From assembly GCF_000735605.1 (NCBI RefSeq), contig NZ_JPKG01000034.1:172164-236163 (forward strand): 64,000 nucleotides of DNA, written 5' to 3'. The position numbers and the translations under genes were made by a program. Under the pieces are notes generated by a model. It made no database searches. It had not been told where the DNA came from and saw only the letters and a list, made by a program, of their open reading frames with translations. Positions 29,682 through 37,155 of this stretch are shown piece by piece. This DNA is from Allobosea sp. LC85. Its GTDB lineage: Bacteria > Pseudomonadota > Alphaproteobacteria > Rhizobiales > Beijerinckiaceae. Position 1 is the first letter of the stretch. Each line of letters starts with the position of its first letter.

Positions 29682-30167
29682 ATTGACCGCGAGCGCAGCC
29701 GCGATGGTCATGAGGAGCAAGGCGATCTGCGTGAGCTGAAGCTCGCCCTGGCGGATCCAGTAGGCAAACCAGAGCCCGCCACTCATCATCGACAGCCAGA
29801 CCAGCGCCATCACGCCGAGCCCCATTGTCGAGAACCAGATTCCCCGCGCCGGAGCCGTGGCAGAAAGACAGGCGCGGATCAGTTCAACCCCGCCAATTCC
29901 AAGCAGCGCGGTCGCAAGAACCTGCATCGCGAGGATGCCCGCAAGCGCCAGAACCGACCAGCGATCCGAGCGCAGTGCCCGCCGGAGCAGCGGTGTCGGG
30001 ATCGCGGGCTCCTCCCTGAGCGGCGTCATCTCCAATGTTCGCGCAATGGCGCCAGCCGCCCCACGGAAGTCGCGGACGTTGTTCAGGACCGTGATCGCCG
30101 ACCAGAGCGAAAGACCGCAGACCAGCATCGCCTTGAACAGCAGGATCGCTGAGGGCAGATCAGGCAT
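29676..30167 (-). CDS. DUF2165-family small integral membrane protein
   Basis: A 163-residue membrane protein with four hydrophobic segments (near residues 6-28, 75-98, 110-130 and 140-162). The ending GGLWFAYWIRQGELQLTQIA fits the DUF2165 pattern (GGEWFxMWxSxxWNGQ region). Function unknown. ATG 30167 lies inside the end of the TPR gene (8-bp overlap), so it is the last gene of a sodB-TPR-DUF2165 operon. Confidence 0.7.
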   Translation of the reverse strand: MPDLPSAILLFKAMLVCGLSLWSAITVLNNVRDFRGAAGAIARTLEMTPLREEPAIPTPLLRRALRSDRWSVLALAGILAMQVLATALLGIGGVELIRACLSATAPARGIWFSTMGLGVMALVWLSMMSGGLWFAYWIRQGELQLTQIALLLMTIAAALAVNA

Positions 30168-30498
30168 GATCCACGGTTCCGACAGGTTTTGAAGCGCGCT
30201 TGAGGAAGACCTGCATCTGCCGGGCGGACTGAATGTCACCTCGCCGTTCGGCAGCCCCAATTCCGCTCTGCCACGCCGTGCACGCCTCTTCCGTCAGACC
30301 AGCCTGCAACCGGGCCCGGCCAAGCTGCGCCCACGCCGCCGAATAATCGGGATCAAGCGCGACCGCGCGCTCGAGATGCACGATCGCGGCCGGACCGTCG
30401 CCGCATTTCAGGCAGGTCGTGCCGAGGGCGAAGCGGAGAATGTGGTTGTCCGCGCCTGCCTGGAGCCGCGCCGACAGCCTCTCGGTAAGTGCCGCCAC
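30160..30498 (-). CDS. TPR-repeat protein
   Basis: A 112-residue tetratricopeptide protein with two clear repeats: HILRFALGTTCLKCGDGPAA and AIVHLERAVALDPDYSAAWAQLGRARLQAGLTEEACTAW (written here in part; residues about 16-80). The frame runs back into sodB, so the start must be near the sodB stop: GTG 30498 lies 4 bp after that stop and is the best candidate. The 3' end overlaps DUF2165 by 8 bp. TPR domains mediate protein binding; the partner is unknown. Confidence 0.7.
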   Translation of the reverse strand: MAALTERLSARLQAGADNHILRFALGTTCLKCGDGPAAIVHLERAVALDPDYSAAWAQLGRARLQAGLTEEACTAWQSGIGAAERRGDIQSARQMQVFLKRASKPVGTVDHA

Positions 30499-30502
30499 GG
30501 GC

Positions 30503-31099
30503 TCAGGCCGGCAAGCGTGACGCGACCACCTCCCAGTCGACCAGGTGATCGAGGAAGGCCTGGAGGTAATCGGCACGGCGGTTGCGATAGTCGACATAGT
30601 AGGAATGTTCCCAGACATCGCAGCCGAGCAGCGGAGTCTGGTCATGGACCAGCGGGTTGATCGCGCTGGCTGACTTGGTGATGGCAAGACGCCCTTCCCG
30701 CGTCTGCACCAGCCAGACCCAGCCGGAACCGAACTGGGCAAGGCCCTGCTTCACGAACTCGGCCTTCAAGGCATCGATCGTTCCGAAATCGCCCTTCAGC
30801 CGGGCTTCCAGCCTGCCGGGCATGCCGCCGGCGTCGCGCCTCATCGATGGCCAGAAGAAATTGTGATTCCAGTGCTGGCCAGCATTGTTGAAGATCGCCT
30901 CTGCGCCCGGCTTCTCGAAAGAGCCGCGAATGATCTCCTCAAGGCTCAAGCCATCGAAGGCGGAGCCCGGGACAAGCTCGTTGAGCTTGGTGACATAGGC
31001 CTGGTGGTGCTTGCCGTGATGCAGCTCCAGCGTCTCCGCCGACATGACCGGCGCCAGCGCATCGGGAGCATAAGGCAGGCTCGGTAGGATGAAGGGCAT
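30503..31099 (-). CDS. sodB: superoxide dismutase, Fe/Mn type
   Basis: A 198-residue Fe/Mn superoxide dismutase, converting superoxide to peroxide and oxygen. Metal ligands: His in LELHHGKHHQAYV, His in GQHWNHNFFW, Asp and His in CDVWEHSYYVDYRN. Fe versus Mn use cannot be settled by eye. ATG 31099 (MPFILPSL) has GGAG at 6 bp; ATG 31105 lies too close to it. It diverges from the SufR-like regulator, with a palindrome between, and leads the sodB-TPR-DUF2165 operon. Confidence 0.96.
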   Translation of the reverse strand: MPFILPSLPYAPDALAPVMSAETLELHHGKHHQAYVTKLNELVPGSAFDGLSLEEIIRGSFEKPGAEAIFNNAGQHWNHNFFWPSMRRDAGGMPGRLEARLKGDFGTIDALKAEFVKQGLAQFGSGWVWLVQTREGRLAITKSASAINPLVHDQTPLLGCDVWEHSYYVDYRNRRADYLQAFLDHLVDWEVVASRLPA

Positions 31100-31148
31100 C
31101 GTCATCTCCAGCGCCAGCTTGCGGCGAGATGCGGCAAGCTCTATAAAA

Positions 31149-31162
31149 CAAGTATAAACTTG
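31149..31162. promoter_or_regulatory. candidate operator CAAGT-N4-ACTTG between sodB and the SufR-like gene
   Basis: A perfect palindrome, CAAGT ATAA ACTTG, lies 50 bp upstream of sodB and 22 bp upstream of the SufR-like start. Written as CAAG-N6-CTTG it resembles the CAAC-N6-GTTG operator described for cyanobacterial SufR. Binding by the neighbour is inference. Confidence 0.5.
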
Positions 31163-31183
31163 GAATATTGGTGCTCCTGAAAT

Positions 31184-31852
31184 ATGTCAAGCCAGCACTT
31201 GGAAAATGAATCCTCACTGCTCCGCCCACCGGCTGACAGGCTCCTGACCCTGTTGAAGACACGCGGGACGCAGACCGCTTCCGACCTGGGGAAGGCACTT
31301 GGCACGACCGGCGAGAACGCGAGGCAGCAGCTCGCGAAGCTCGCGGCCGACGCGCTTGTCGAAGCCGAGACCGTTTCCCGGGGTGTCGGCCGCCCGACCC
31401 AGTTCTGGCGCTTGACCGACAAGGGCCAGGCGCGCTTTCCCGACAGCCATGCTGAGCTCACGGTCAGCCTGTTACGGTCGGTGCGCGAGCTCCTGGGCGC
31501 AGACGCGCTCGACCGATTGATCGGCGCCCGCGAGAACGAGATGCGAACCGCCTATCAGGCGGCCATGGTGGACGCCGAGGGGCTGGAGACCCGCATCGCG
31601 GCGCTCACCCAGATCCGGAGCCGCGAAGGCTATATGGCCGAATGGCAGCGAACGAAGGATGGCTGGCTTCTGATCGAGAACCACTGCCCGATCTGCGCCG
31701 CCGCGTCGATCTGCCAGGGATTTTGCCGCGCCGAGCTCGCGATATTCAGAGGCGCGCTCGGACCGGATTGCTCGATCGAACGGGAGGAGCACATACTTCA
31801 TGGCGCGCGGCGCTGCGCCTACCGGATTCGGCAGGAGCCGCCTTCAACATAG
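31184..31852 (+). CDS. SufR-like iron-sulfur transcriptional regulator
   Basis: A 222-residue DNA-binding regulator. The N-terminal winged HTH (residues about 17-82: LLTLLKTRGTQTASDLGKAL, then VSRGVGRPTQFWRLTDKG) is DeoR/ArsR-like. The C-terminal domain has cysteines at 168, 171, 177, 181, 196 and 211, with CPIC and CRAEL patterns and HILHGARRCAYRI: the arrangement that binds a [4Fe-4S] cluster in SufR. It is divergent from sodB, so it probably senses iron-sulfur status or oxidative stress and controls sodB. No strong ribosome site precedes ATG 31184. Its end overlaps the RNA-ligase-like gene by 9 bp. Confidence 0.8.
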   Translation: MSSQHLENESSLLRPPADRLLTLLKTRGTQTASDLGKALGTTGENARQQLAKLAADALVEAETVSRGVGRPTQFWRLTDKGQARFPDSHAELTVSLLRSVRELLGADALDRLIGARENEMRTAYQAAMVDAEGLETRIAALTQIRSREGYMAEWQRTKDGWLLIENHCPICAAASICQGFCRAELAIFRGALGPDCSIEREEHILHGARRCAYRIRQEPPST

Positions 31853-32476
31853 GGGGTGCAGCGGCCAGCGTCCCAGAATTTCGTATCGGCTCTGCCCCTG
31901 GAAGCTCTCGATCAGGACAAAGTCGCGGGCAACCCAGCCGATCGGCCGCTCGAGCCCCATGGAGGGTACGAGTTCGCGGTCGTACAATATGGTGACATGT
32001 GGCGTAGAGCCTGCCTGACCACCGGGCTTCAGCCCGACCCTCTTGAGCGCCCGATCGATGTTGCGGCGTAGTGTCGAGAGGGCGGCGAGGTCCTCCCCGC
32101 AGCACAGGACAAAGGCGTGAGGCTCGCCGCCACTGAAACTGAGAAAACGATCAAGGCTCACGGCGAACTGATGGGCCTCGACCATGCGGCCCGCTTCCAG
32201 CGCCGCGGCGACGATCTCCTCGGGCAGTTCGATGAAATTGCCGACCTTGTTCAATGAGACGTGGAGCAGTCTCGTCGGACGCAGCCGGCCATGCAGGTTG
32301 AACTCGGCGCGAAGATCGCCAGCGAGATGGGCAATGTTGCTCGCGGTATCCGGCTCCGGCAGGAGGGCGAAGAAGATCGCGACGCTTTCGCGACTGCCTG
32401 CCCGGGGTGGGCCGCGAAGATTCTGCGGCAGACTGAGATCCGGCATCGGCAGATCACACACGTCGACAGGCGTCAT
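31844..32476 (-). CDS. 2'-5' RNA ligase / cyclic phosphodiesterase family protein
   Basis: A 210-residue member of the 2H phosphoesterase superfamily. Both catalytic HxS/Tx motifs are seen: HVSLNKVG near residue 72 and HVTILYD near residue 160. The N-terminus also shows VAIFFALLPEPDTASNIAHLA, the usual opening of the LigT/ThpR fold. ATG 32476 has GAGG at about 6 bp. Such proteins open 2',3'-cyclic phosphates in vitro; the true substrate is usually unknown. Convergent with the SufR-like gene. Confidence 0.85.
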   Translation of the reverse strand: MTPVDVCDLPMPDLSLPQNLRGPPRAGSRESVAIFFALLPEPDTASNIAHLAGDLRAEFNLHGRLRPTRLLHVSLNKVGNFIELPEEIVAAALEAGRMVEAHQFAVSLDRFLSFSGGEPHAFVLCCGEDLAALSTLRRNIDRALKRVGLKPGGQAGSTPHVTILYDRELVPSMGLERPIGWVARDFVLIESFQGQSRYEILGRWPLHPLC

Positions 32477-32659
32477 CTCGCACCTCGCTCTCGACCTGTC
32501 CGGCAAGCCGCCCGACCGCTACCGCAGCACGAAATCCGATACCTCTTGTCCTGCTGCCCGCTAGCCAGGCCCTCCAATCGCAGCGCGACCGACCTCAGCG
32601 CCCTGATGCTCGCCGGAGGGGGATCAGGGCGCGCACTCGATCAAGAGATTTTGGAGCTT

Positions 32660-33142
32660 TCAAGGCAGCCGCGATCCGAGCTTCACCTCGTTCAGCACCT
32701 CGCTATGGTCTGCCAGGTCGCGCGCCAGTCCGGGCGGCAGGATCTGCGCGAGACTGGCCTGTGCCCTGCGCCAGACGGGCAGAGCCTCCTGCAGCCGCCG
32801 CAGGCCGGCTTCGGTCAGCCACACCGCACGACGGCGCAGGTCCGCCTCCACTAGCGTGATCTCGATGAGCCCCTCGCGCTCCAGCGTACGCAGATTGCGC
32901 GACAGGGTCGATTGTTCGAGCCCGGTCCGTTGGGCGAGCGCACTGAGCGTATCGTCGCCGATGGTCGCGATCTGCGCCATCAGCCCGGCTTGCGCCGCCG
33001 TGAGGCCAAGACCCGCCATTTGCCGATCGAGGAACAGGGTGATGCGCCGCGCCGCCAGCCGGGCATTCCAGGCCGGGCAAGCGTCGACCAGGGCGCGAGC
33101 CTCATTTCGCAGGCTGCCTTGCGATTGCTTCCCAGCTTTCAT
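32660..33142 (-). CDS. MarR-family transcriptional regulator
   Basis: A 160-residue MarR repressor. The winged HTH covers about residues 40-105 (GLTAAQAGLMAQIATIGDDTL, then LEQSTLSRNLRTLEREGLIEI), with the wing VEADLRRRAVWLTEAG. ATG 33142 (MKAGKQSQG) is preferred because the in-frame ATG 33154 lies inside the 27-bp palindrome that is its probable operator. It diverges from the DUF488 and cysteine-synthase-like genes, the likely targets. Confidence 0.88.
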   Translation of the reverse strand: MKAGKQSQGSLRNEARALVDACPAWNARLAARRITLFLDRQMAGLGLTAAQAGLMAQIATIGDDTLSALAQRTGLEQSTLSRNLRTLEREGLIEITLVEADLRRRAVWLTEAGLRRLQEALPVWRRAQASLAQILPPGLARDLADHSEVLNEVKLGSRLP

Positions 33143-33148
33143 GGTTAT

Positions 33149-33175
33149 ATGCATCTACAATAAATGTAGATGCAT
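33149..33175. promoter_or_regulatory. 27-bp perfect palindrome, probable MarR operator
   Basis: ATGCATCTACA (33149-33159), spacer ATAAA, TGTAGATGCAT (33165-33175): perfect 11-bp arms. It sits 7 bp upstream of marR and 59 bp upstream of DUF488, in an A/T-rich patch. Size and symmetry fit MarR dimer sites. Binding is inferred. Confidence 0.75.
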
Positions 33176-33233
33176 GGAAATAGGCCGCCGCGCATTCCGC
33201 ACGCGCCTCGTTCCCTCATATGGCAGGCGTCAA

Positions 33234-33596
33234 ATGGCTTCATTCGTCCTGAAACGTGTCTACGAGCAGCCGGCTGCTGCAGACGGCAGGCGCATCCTGA
33301 TCGACCGGCTTTGGCCGCGCGGCATCTCCAGGGAAAAAGCGCATATCGATCTCTGGCTCAAGGAGATCGCGCCGAGCGATGCCCTGCGGAAGCAGTTTCA
33401 CGACAAGCCGAATGATTGGGATGCGTTCTGCGCAGCCTATGCGGACGAACTGACAGGCGAAGCGGCGCAAGCTGCCGCTAGGGAACTCTTCCAGCACTTG
33501 CGCGAGGGTCCGGTTACCCTGCTCTACGCGGCGCGCGACGAAGAGCGGAACAATGCGGTTGCGCTCAAGATCTGGCTGGAAAAGCAAGGCGCCTGA
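33234..33596 (+). CDS. DUF488-family protein (YeaO-like)
   Basis: A 120-residue DUF488 protein. Typical motifs: VLKRVYEQP at the N-terminus, RRILIDRLWPRGISREKAHIDLWLKEIAPS, LRKQFHDKPNDWDAF and VTLLYAARDEERNNAVAL. The YeaO-type branch is short and its function is unknown. ATG 33234 gives MASFVLKRVYE; an in-frame ATG at 33174 lies at the edge of the palindrome and is less likely. It is 1 bp upstream of the cysteine-synthase-like gene, so they form a coupled pair under the MarR operator. Confidence 0.88.
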   Translation: MASFVLKRVYEQPAAADGRRILIDRLWPRGISREKAHIDLWLKEIAPSDALRKQFHDKPNDWDAFCAAYADELTGEAAQAAARELFQHLREGPVTLLYAARDEERNNAVALKIWLEKQGA

Positions 33597-33597
33597 G

Positions 33598-34521
33598 ATG
33601 AATCATCCGGACCGCACCATCCTGGACCTCGTCGGCAACACCACCCTCCTCGCCCTGCGGCGGATCGCACCGGCGAACGGCGCCCGGATCCTGCTGAAGC
33701 TCGAAAGCGAAAACCCGACAGGGAGCATGAAGGACCGGATGGCGCTCGCGATGATCGAGGCCGCCGAAGCGGACGGCCGCCTGAAGCCGGGAGGCTCCGT
33801 CGTTGAATATACCGGCGGCAACACAGGCGTATCCCTGTCCCTGGTCTGCGCAGTGAAGGGCTACCCGCTGCATATCGTGACCTCGGACGCCTTCGCGCGT
33901 GAGAAGCTCGAGCACATGAAGGTGCTGGGCGCCCAGCTTCAGATCATTCCCAGCGAGAGCGGTCGCATGACCGAGAAACTCACCCGCGACATGATCGAAG
34001 CCGCCCGGGTCATTGCCGCCGAGACCGGCAGCTTCTGGACCGACCAGATGAAGAATCGGGACCAGATGGCGGCCTATCACCAGATGGCTGACGAGATCTG
34101 GACGCAGACGAAGGGCAGGATCGACGGCTTCGTCCAGTGCGTCGGCACCGCCGCCTCGCTTCGCGGAACCGGCGAGGCGCTGCGCCGCCGCACCCCCACG
34201 ATCGCGATCACGGCTGTGGAGCCCGCCGAGTCTCCGGTGCTGTCGGGCGGCGAGACCGGTGCCCACAGGATCGACGGGATAGGCGCCGGCTATGTCGTGC
34301 CGCTCTGGGACAAGGACGTCTCCGACCGGATCGAACGGGTTTCGACGGAAGAGGCAGCCGCCATGGCCAGCCGCCTTACCCGAGAGGAAGGCCTCTTCGG
34401 CGGAACGTCGACAGGGGCCAATGTCGTCGCGGCGCTACGCCTCGCCGAGCAACTCGGCCCCGACGCGACCATCGTCACCGTGATGTGCGATACCGGCATG
34501 AAGTATCTCAGCAAGCGCTGA
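33598..34521 (+). CDS. PLP-dependent cysteine synthase family protein
   Basis: A 307-residue fold-type II PLP enzyme of the CysK/CBS family. The PLP lysine is K45 in NPTGSMKDRMAL; the substrate loop reads EYTGGNTGVSLS (TSGNTG in CysK), and the phosphate-binding loop is GGTSTGANVVAA. SGGETGAHRIDGIGAGYVV is also characteristic. The altered loop leaves open whether it makes cysteine or uses another beta-substituted substrate. It begins 1 bp after DUF488 and is probably under the same MarR protein. Confidence 0.88.
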   Translation: MNHPDRTILDLVGNTTLLALRRIAPANGARILLKLESENPTGSMKDRMALAMIEAAEADGRLKPGGSVVEYTGGNTGVSLSLVCAVKGYPLHIVTSDAFAREKLEHMKVLGAQLQIIPSESGRMTEKLTRDMIEAARVIAAETGSFWTDQMKNRDQMAAYHQMADEIWTQTKGRIDGFVQCVGTAASLRGTGEALRRRTPTIAITAVEPAESPVLSGGETGAHRIDGIGAGYVVPLWDKDVSDRIERVSTEEAAAMASRLTREEGLFGGTSTGANVVAALRLAEQLGPDATIVTVMCDTGMKYLSKR

Positions 34522-34625
34522 GGCGCCGGTCCGACAGTTGCACGACGTCCGTTCCTCTTCGACGGGATGGAACAGGCGGTGGCAAGCGACAACAGATCAT
34601 GGCGACGCGCTATGCCTCCTGAACT

Positions 34626-35525
34626 TCAGGCCATGAGCCTGGGCAGTGCCGTTGCCAGTGCGTCGACGGCAAGGCGGACCTTGCGCGGCAGATGAGGCGT
34701 CTGCAGCCAGAGCGCATAGTTGTCGAACACATATCCCGGCTCATCCGGCAACAACGGCACAAGTGTGCCCGCCTGAATGCGTTCGCGAACCAGCCACGAT
34801 GGCAGCCACGCAAGCCCCATGCCGGAAATTGCAGCATCGGCCACCGCATCAAGGTCGTCGAGCCGCAACCGGCCGCTTGGCACAACCTCCACCGGAGGCT
34901 GGCCCTCACGCGCGAACAGCCACGGGTGGACCCAGCCCGGCCGGCTGTAGATGACGGCGTGATGCCGGCCGAGTTCTTCGATCTGCCCTGGCCGGCCGTG
35001 TGTCTCGAGATAGGACGGCGACGCGCAGACGAGCATGCGGTGACGCGCGATGCGTCGCGCGATCACGCCGGTCTTGTCCGCCAGGTCGCCGGTCAGGATG
35101 GCGAGATCATAGCCACCCTCGGCAAGATCGACGATGCGGTCGCTGAATGACAGATCAAGCTCCAACGCCGGATATTGCTGCGCAAGCTCCAGCAGGATGG
35201 GCGCAACGCAGCGTCGGCCAAGCAGTGCGGGCACGGTGACACGCAGCCTTCCGCGCGGTTCTGAAAGCTGGTCGGCAGCGAGCGCATCTGCTGCCTCCGC
35301 TTCGGCCAGGACCACCCGGCAGCGGTCGTAATAGGTGCGCCCGAAATCCGTCAGGCTCTGACGGCGTGTGGTGCGGTTGATGAGGCGCACGCCCAGCCGT
35401 TCCTCGAGAAAGCGGACATGCTTGCCGACCATCGGCGCCAACAGATCGAGTGCCTCGGCGGCAGCCGCGAACGAGCCCAAATCTACGGCTTTGACGAACA
35501 CGGCCATGCTCGTAAGGCGATCCAT
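34626..35525 (-). CDS. LysR-family transcriptional regulator
   Basis: A 299-residue LysR regulator of the CrgA/YhjC-like branch. HTH at residues 4-62 (MAVFVKAVDLGSFAAAAEAL, then GVRLINRTTRRQSLTDFG); substrate domain from about residue 92 (GRLRVTVPALLGRRCVAPILL). It is divergent from jetA across 106 bp, so it could affect the Wadjet operon, but LysR genes are common neighbours and no shared operator was seen. It marks the left edge of the defence locus. Confidence 0.9.
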   Translation of the reverse strand: MDRLTSMAVFVKAVDLGSFAAAAEALDLLAPMVGKHVRFLEERLGVRLINRTTRRQSLTDFGRTYYDRCRVVLAEAEAADALAADQLSEPRGRLRVTVPALLGRRCVAPILLELAQQYPALELDLSFSDRIVDLAEGGYDLAILTGDLADKTGVIARRIARHRMLVCASPSYLETHGRPGQIEELGRHHAVIYSRPGWVHPWLFAREGQPPVEVVPSGRLRLDDLDAVADAAISGMGLAWLPSWLVRERIQAGTLVPLLPDEPGYVFDNYALWLQTPHLPRKVRLAVDALATALPRLMA

Positions 35526-35631
35526 CCTTCAAAACCCGCAGTTTCGACTGCTCTGCTCAACGATCAACACCCGTCTTGACGGGACGCGAGAACAAAGCGA
35601 AAACATTCGAAGTGGATTGGGGAGGCAGCGA

Positions 35632-37155
35632 TTGCCTAAGCACATTCCGGAAGACCCGGCGGATCTATTTCGTCACGTGAGCGCCGAGAAGGCCGCATTC
35701 TACCGCTGCATCATGAACGTCTTCGCGGCGGCAAAGCGGCAATATCGTCTGCAGTTGAGGCCGGATGAAGTGCTTGCCGAAGCCCAATGGCCGGACGGGC
35801 CGCCACGCATCGAGGAAGTCAATGTGGCGCTCGGCCAGCTTGCGGAATGGGGTAATCTCGAATCGCACCCCGACACCGCACGGGTCTCCAGCCTCAGCGA
35901 CTTCTACCGCGCACGCTTTCTCTATCGGCTATCACAGGGAGGCGAGGCGGTGGAATCGGCGTTGGCGATGTTCGTGCAGACCCTGCAACGCCGCGCCGAA
36001 CTGCAAACGGTCGCGCTTGAAGACATAGCGAGCCGGTTGCAGGCCCTTCAGGCACTGGCTGGTGCTGCCGCCCCTGACGTGGCCAAGATCCACGAAACGC
36101 TGCGGGACCTTGTGCGCGTCTTCGAAGGCCTGGCCGAGAACGCGCAGGCCTTCATGGCCGGGGTCGCGCGCAGCATCGAGTTGCAGCAGGCCGAAGCGGG
36201 CGCAGTCGCGAACTACAAGAAGCGGCTGATCGACTATCTCGAACGCTTCATGGGCGATCTGGTGCGCCGTTCCGATACGATCGCCCGCCTCATTCTGGCT
36301 TTGGAACCGAACATCGACGCGCTGCTTGGGCAGGTGGCCGAGCGCGAATCGCGCGACGCGGCCCCCGGTGGCGCGCAGGATCAGGCCGAGTCGTGGAAAG
36401 GCTACCTGGACGCCTGGCGAGAGCGCTGGAAGGGTCTGCGCGGCTGGTTCCTCAGCACTGGCCACGAGCCGCCGCAAGCCGAACTGTTGCGGGCGCGGGC
36501 ACGGTCCGCCATCCCGCAGCTCCTGGCGGCGATCGCCGCGCTCAACGAGCGGCGCAGCGGCCGCAGCGATCGCTCCGCCGACTTCCGCTTGCTCGCCGGC
36601 TGGTTTGCCGCCTGCGCAGACAACGGCGAGGCACACCGGCTTGCGCGGGCTGCCTTCGCTCTCAATCCGGCACGGCATTTCTCGCTCAACGCCAACGCGG
36701 ACGCCGAGCTGCCGGCCAACACCTCCTGGGCCGACGCGGCGCCGCTCAAGATTCACCCGCGTCTGCGCGAGTACGGCGAAGCGGCCCCGCGCGGACCGCT
36801 GCCGCGCGTGCGAGACCGCGCCGAAGAGCGCGCGTTCCTGGCACTCCAGCTCGCGGAGGAATCACTTCAGGTCGAAGCGGCGCGCAAGCGTCTCGCCACC
36901 AGCCGCCCGGCGCGGCTTTCGGATCTGGGCGAACTCGACACGCATACCTTCGGCCTGTTCCTGGGCCTGCTCGGAGAAGCGCTGAGCGAACAGGCCGGGC
37001 CGGAGGCCCCGGTGGAACGGCAGACGGGCGACGGCCTGCTGCACATTCACCTGCGGCCGCTCGCCCGCGACAGCCACGCCAGGATCGAAACGCCGTACGG
37101 CGTCTTTGCCGGGCGTGACCATCTGATCACCATCACGCCTCTGCACGGCCGATGA
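35632..37155 (+). CDS. jetA: Wadjet type II JetA (TIGR02677 / DUF2397)
   Basis: A 507-residue protein of the TIGR02677 (DUF2397) family, the kleisin-like subunit of type II Wadjet. The N-terminus reads DLFRHVSAEKAAFYRCIMNV, the middle is helical (about residues 100-330), and the C-terminus IETPYGVFAGRDHLITITPL is the family's closing motif. The start is TTG 35632: GGGAGG ends 7 bp before it, it gives MPKHIPEDPADLF, and upstream codons overlap the LysR gene antisense. It opens the jetABCD operon; its stop overlaps the jetB ATG (ATGA, 37152-37155). Family knowledge: JetA bridges the SMC heads. Confidence 0.88.
   Translation: MPKHIPEDPADLFRHVSAEKAAFYRCIMNVFAAAKRQYRLQLRPDEVLAEAQWPDGPPRIEEVNVALGQLAEWGNLESHPDTARVSSLSDFYRARFLYRLSQGGEAVESALAMFVQTLQRRAELQTVALEDIASRLQALQALAGAAAPDVAKIHETLRDLVRVFEGLAENAQAFMAGVARSIELQQAEAGAVANYKKRLIDYLERFMGDLVRRSDTIARLILALEPNIDALLGQVAERESRDAAPGGAQDQAESWKGYLDAWRERWKGLRGWFLSTGHEPPQAELLRARARSAIPQLLAAIAALNERRSGRSDRSADFRLLAGWFAACADNGEAHRLARAAFALNPARHFSLNANADAELPANTSWADAAPLKIHPRLREYGEAAPRGPLPRVRDRAEERAFLALQLAEESLQVEAARKRLATSRPARLSDLGELDTHTFGLFLGLLGEALSEQAGPEAPVERQTGDGLLHIHLRPLARDSHARIETPYGVFAGRDHLITITPLHGR

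Noticed and set aside
35526..35631. Second copy of the guaA 3' end as an island attachment site
   Set aside because: I compared the stretch by eye with the guaA terminal sequence and saw no convincing direct repeat.
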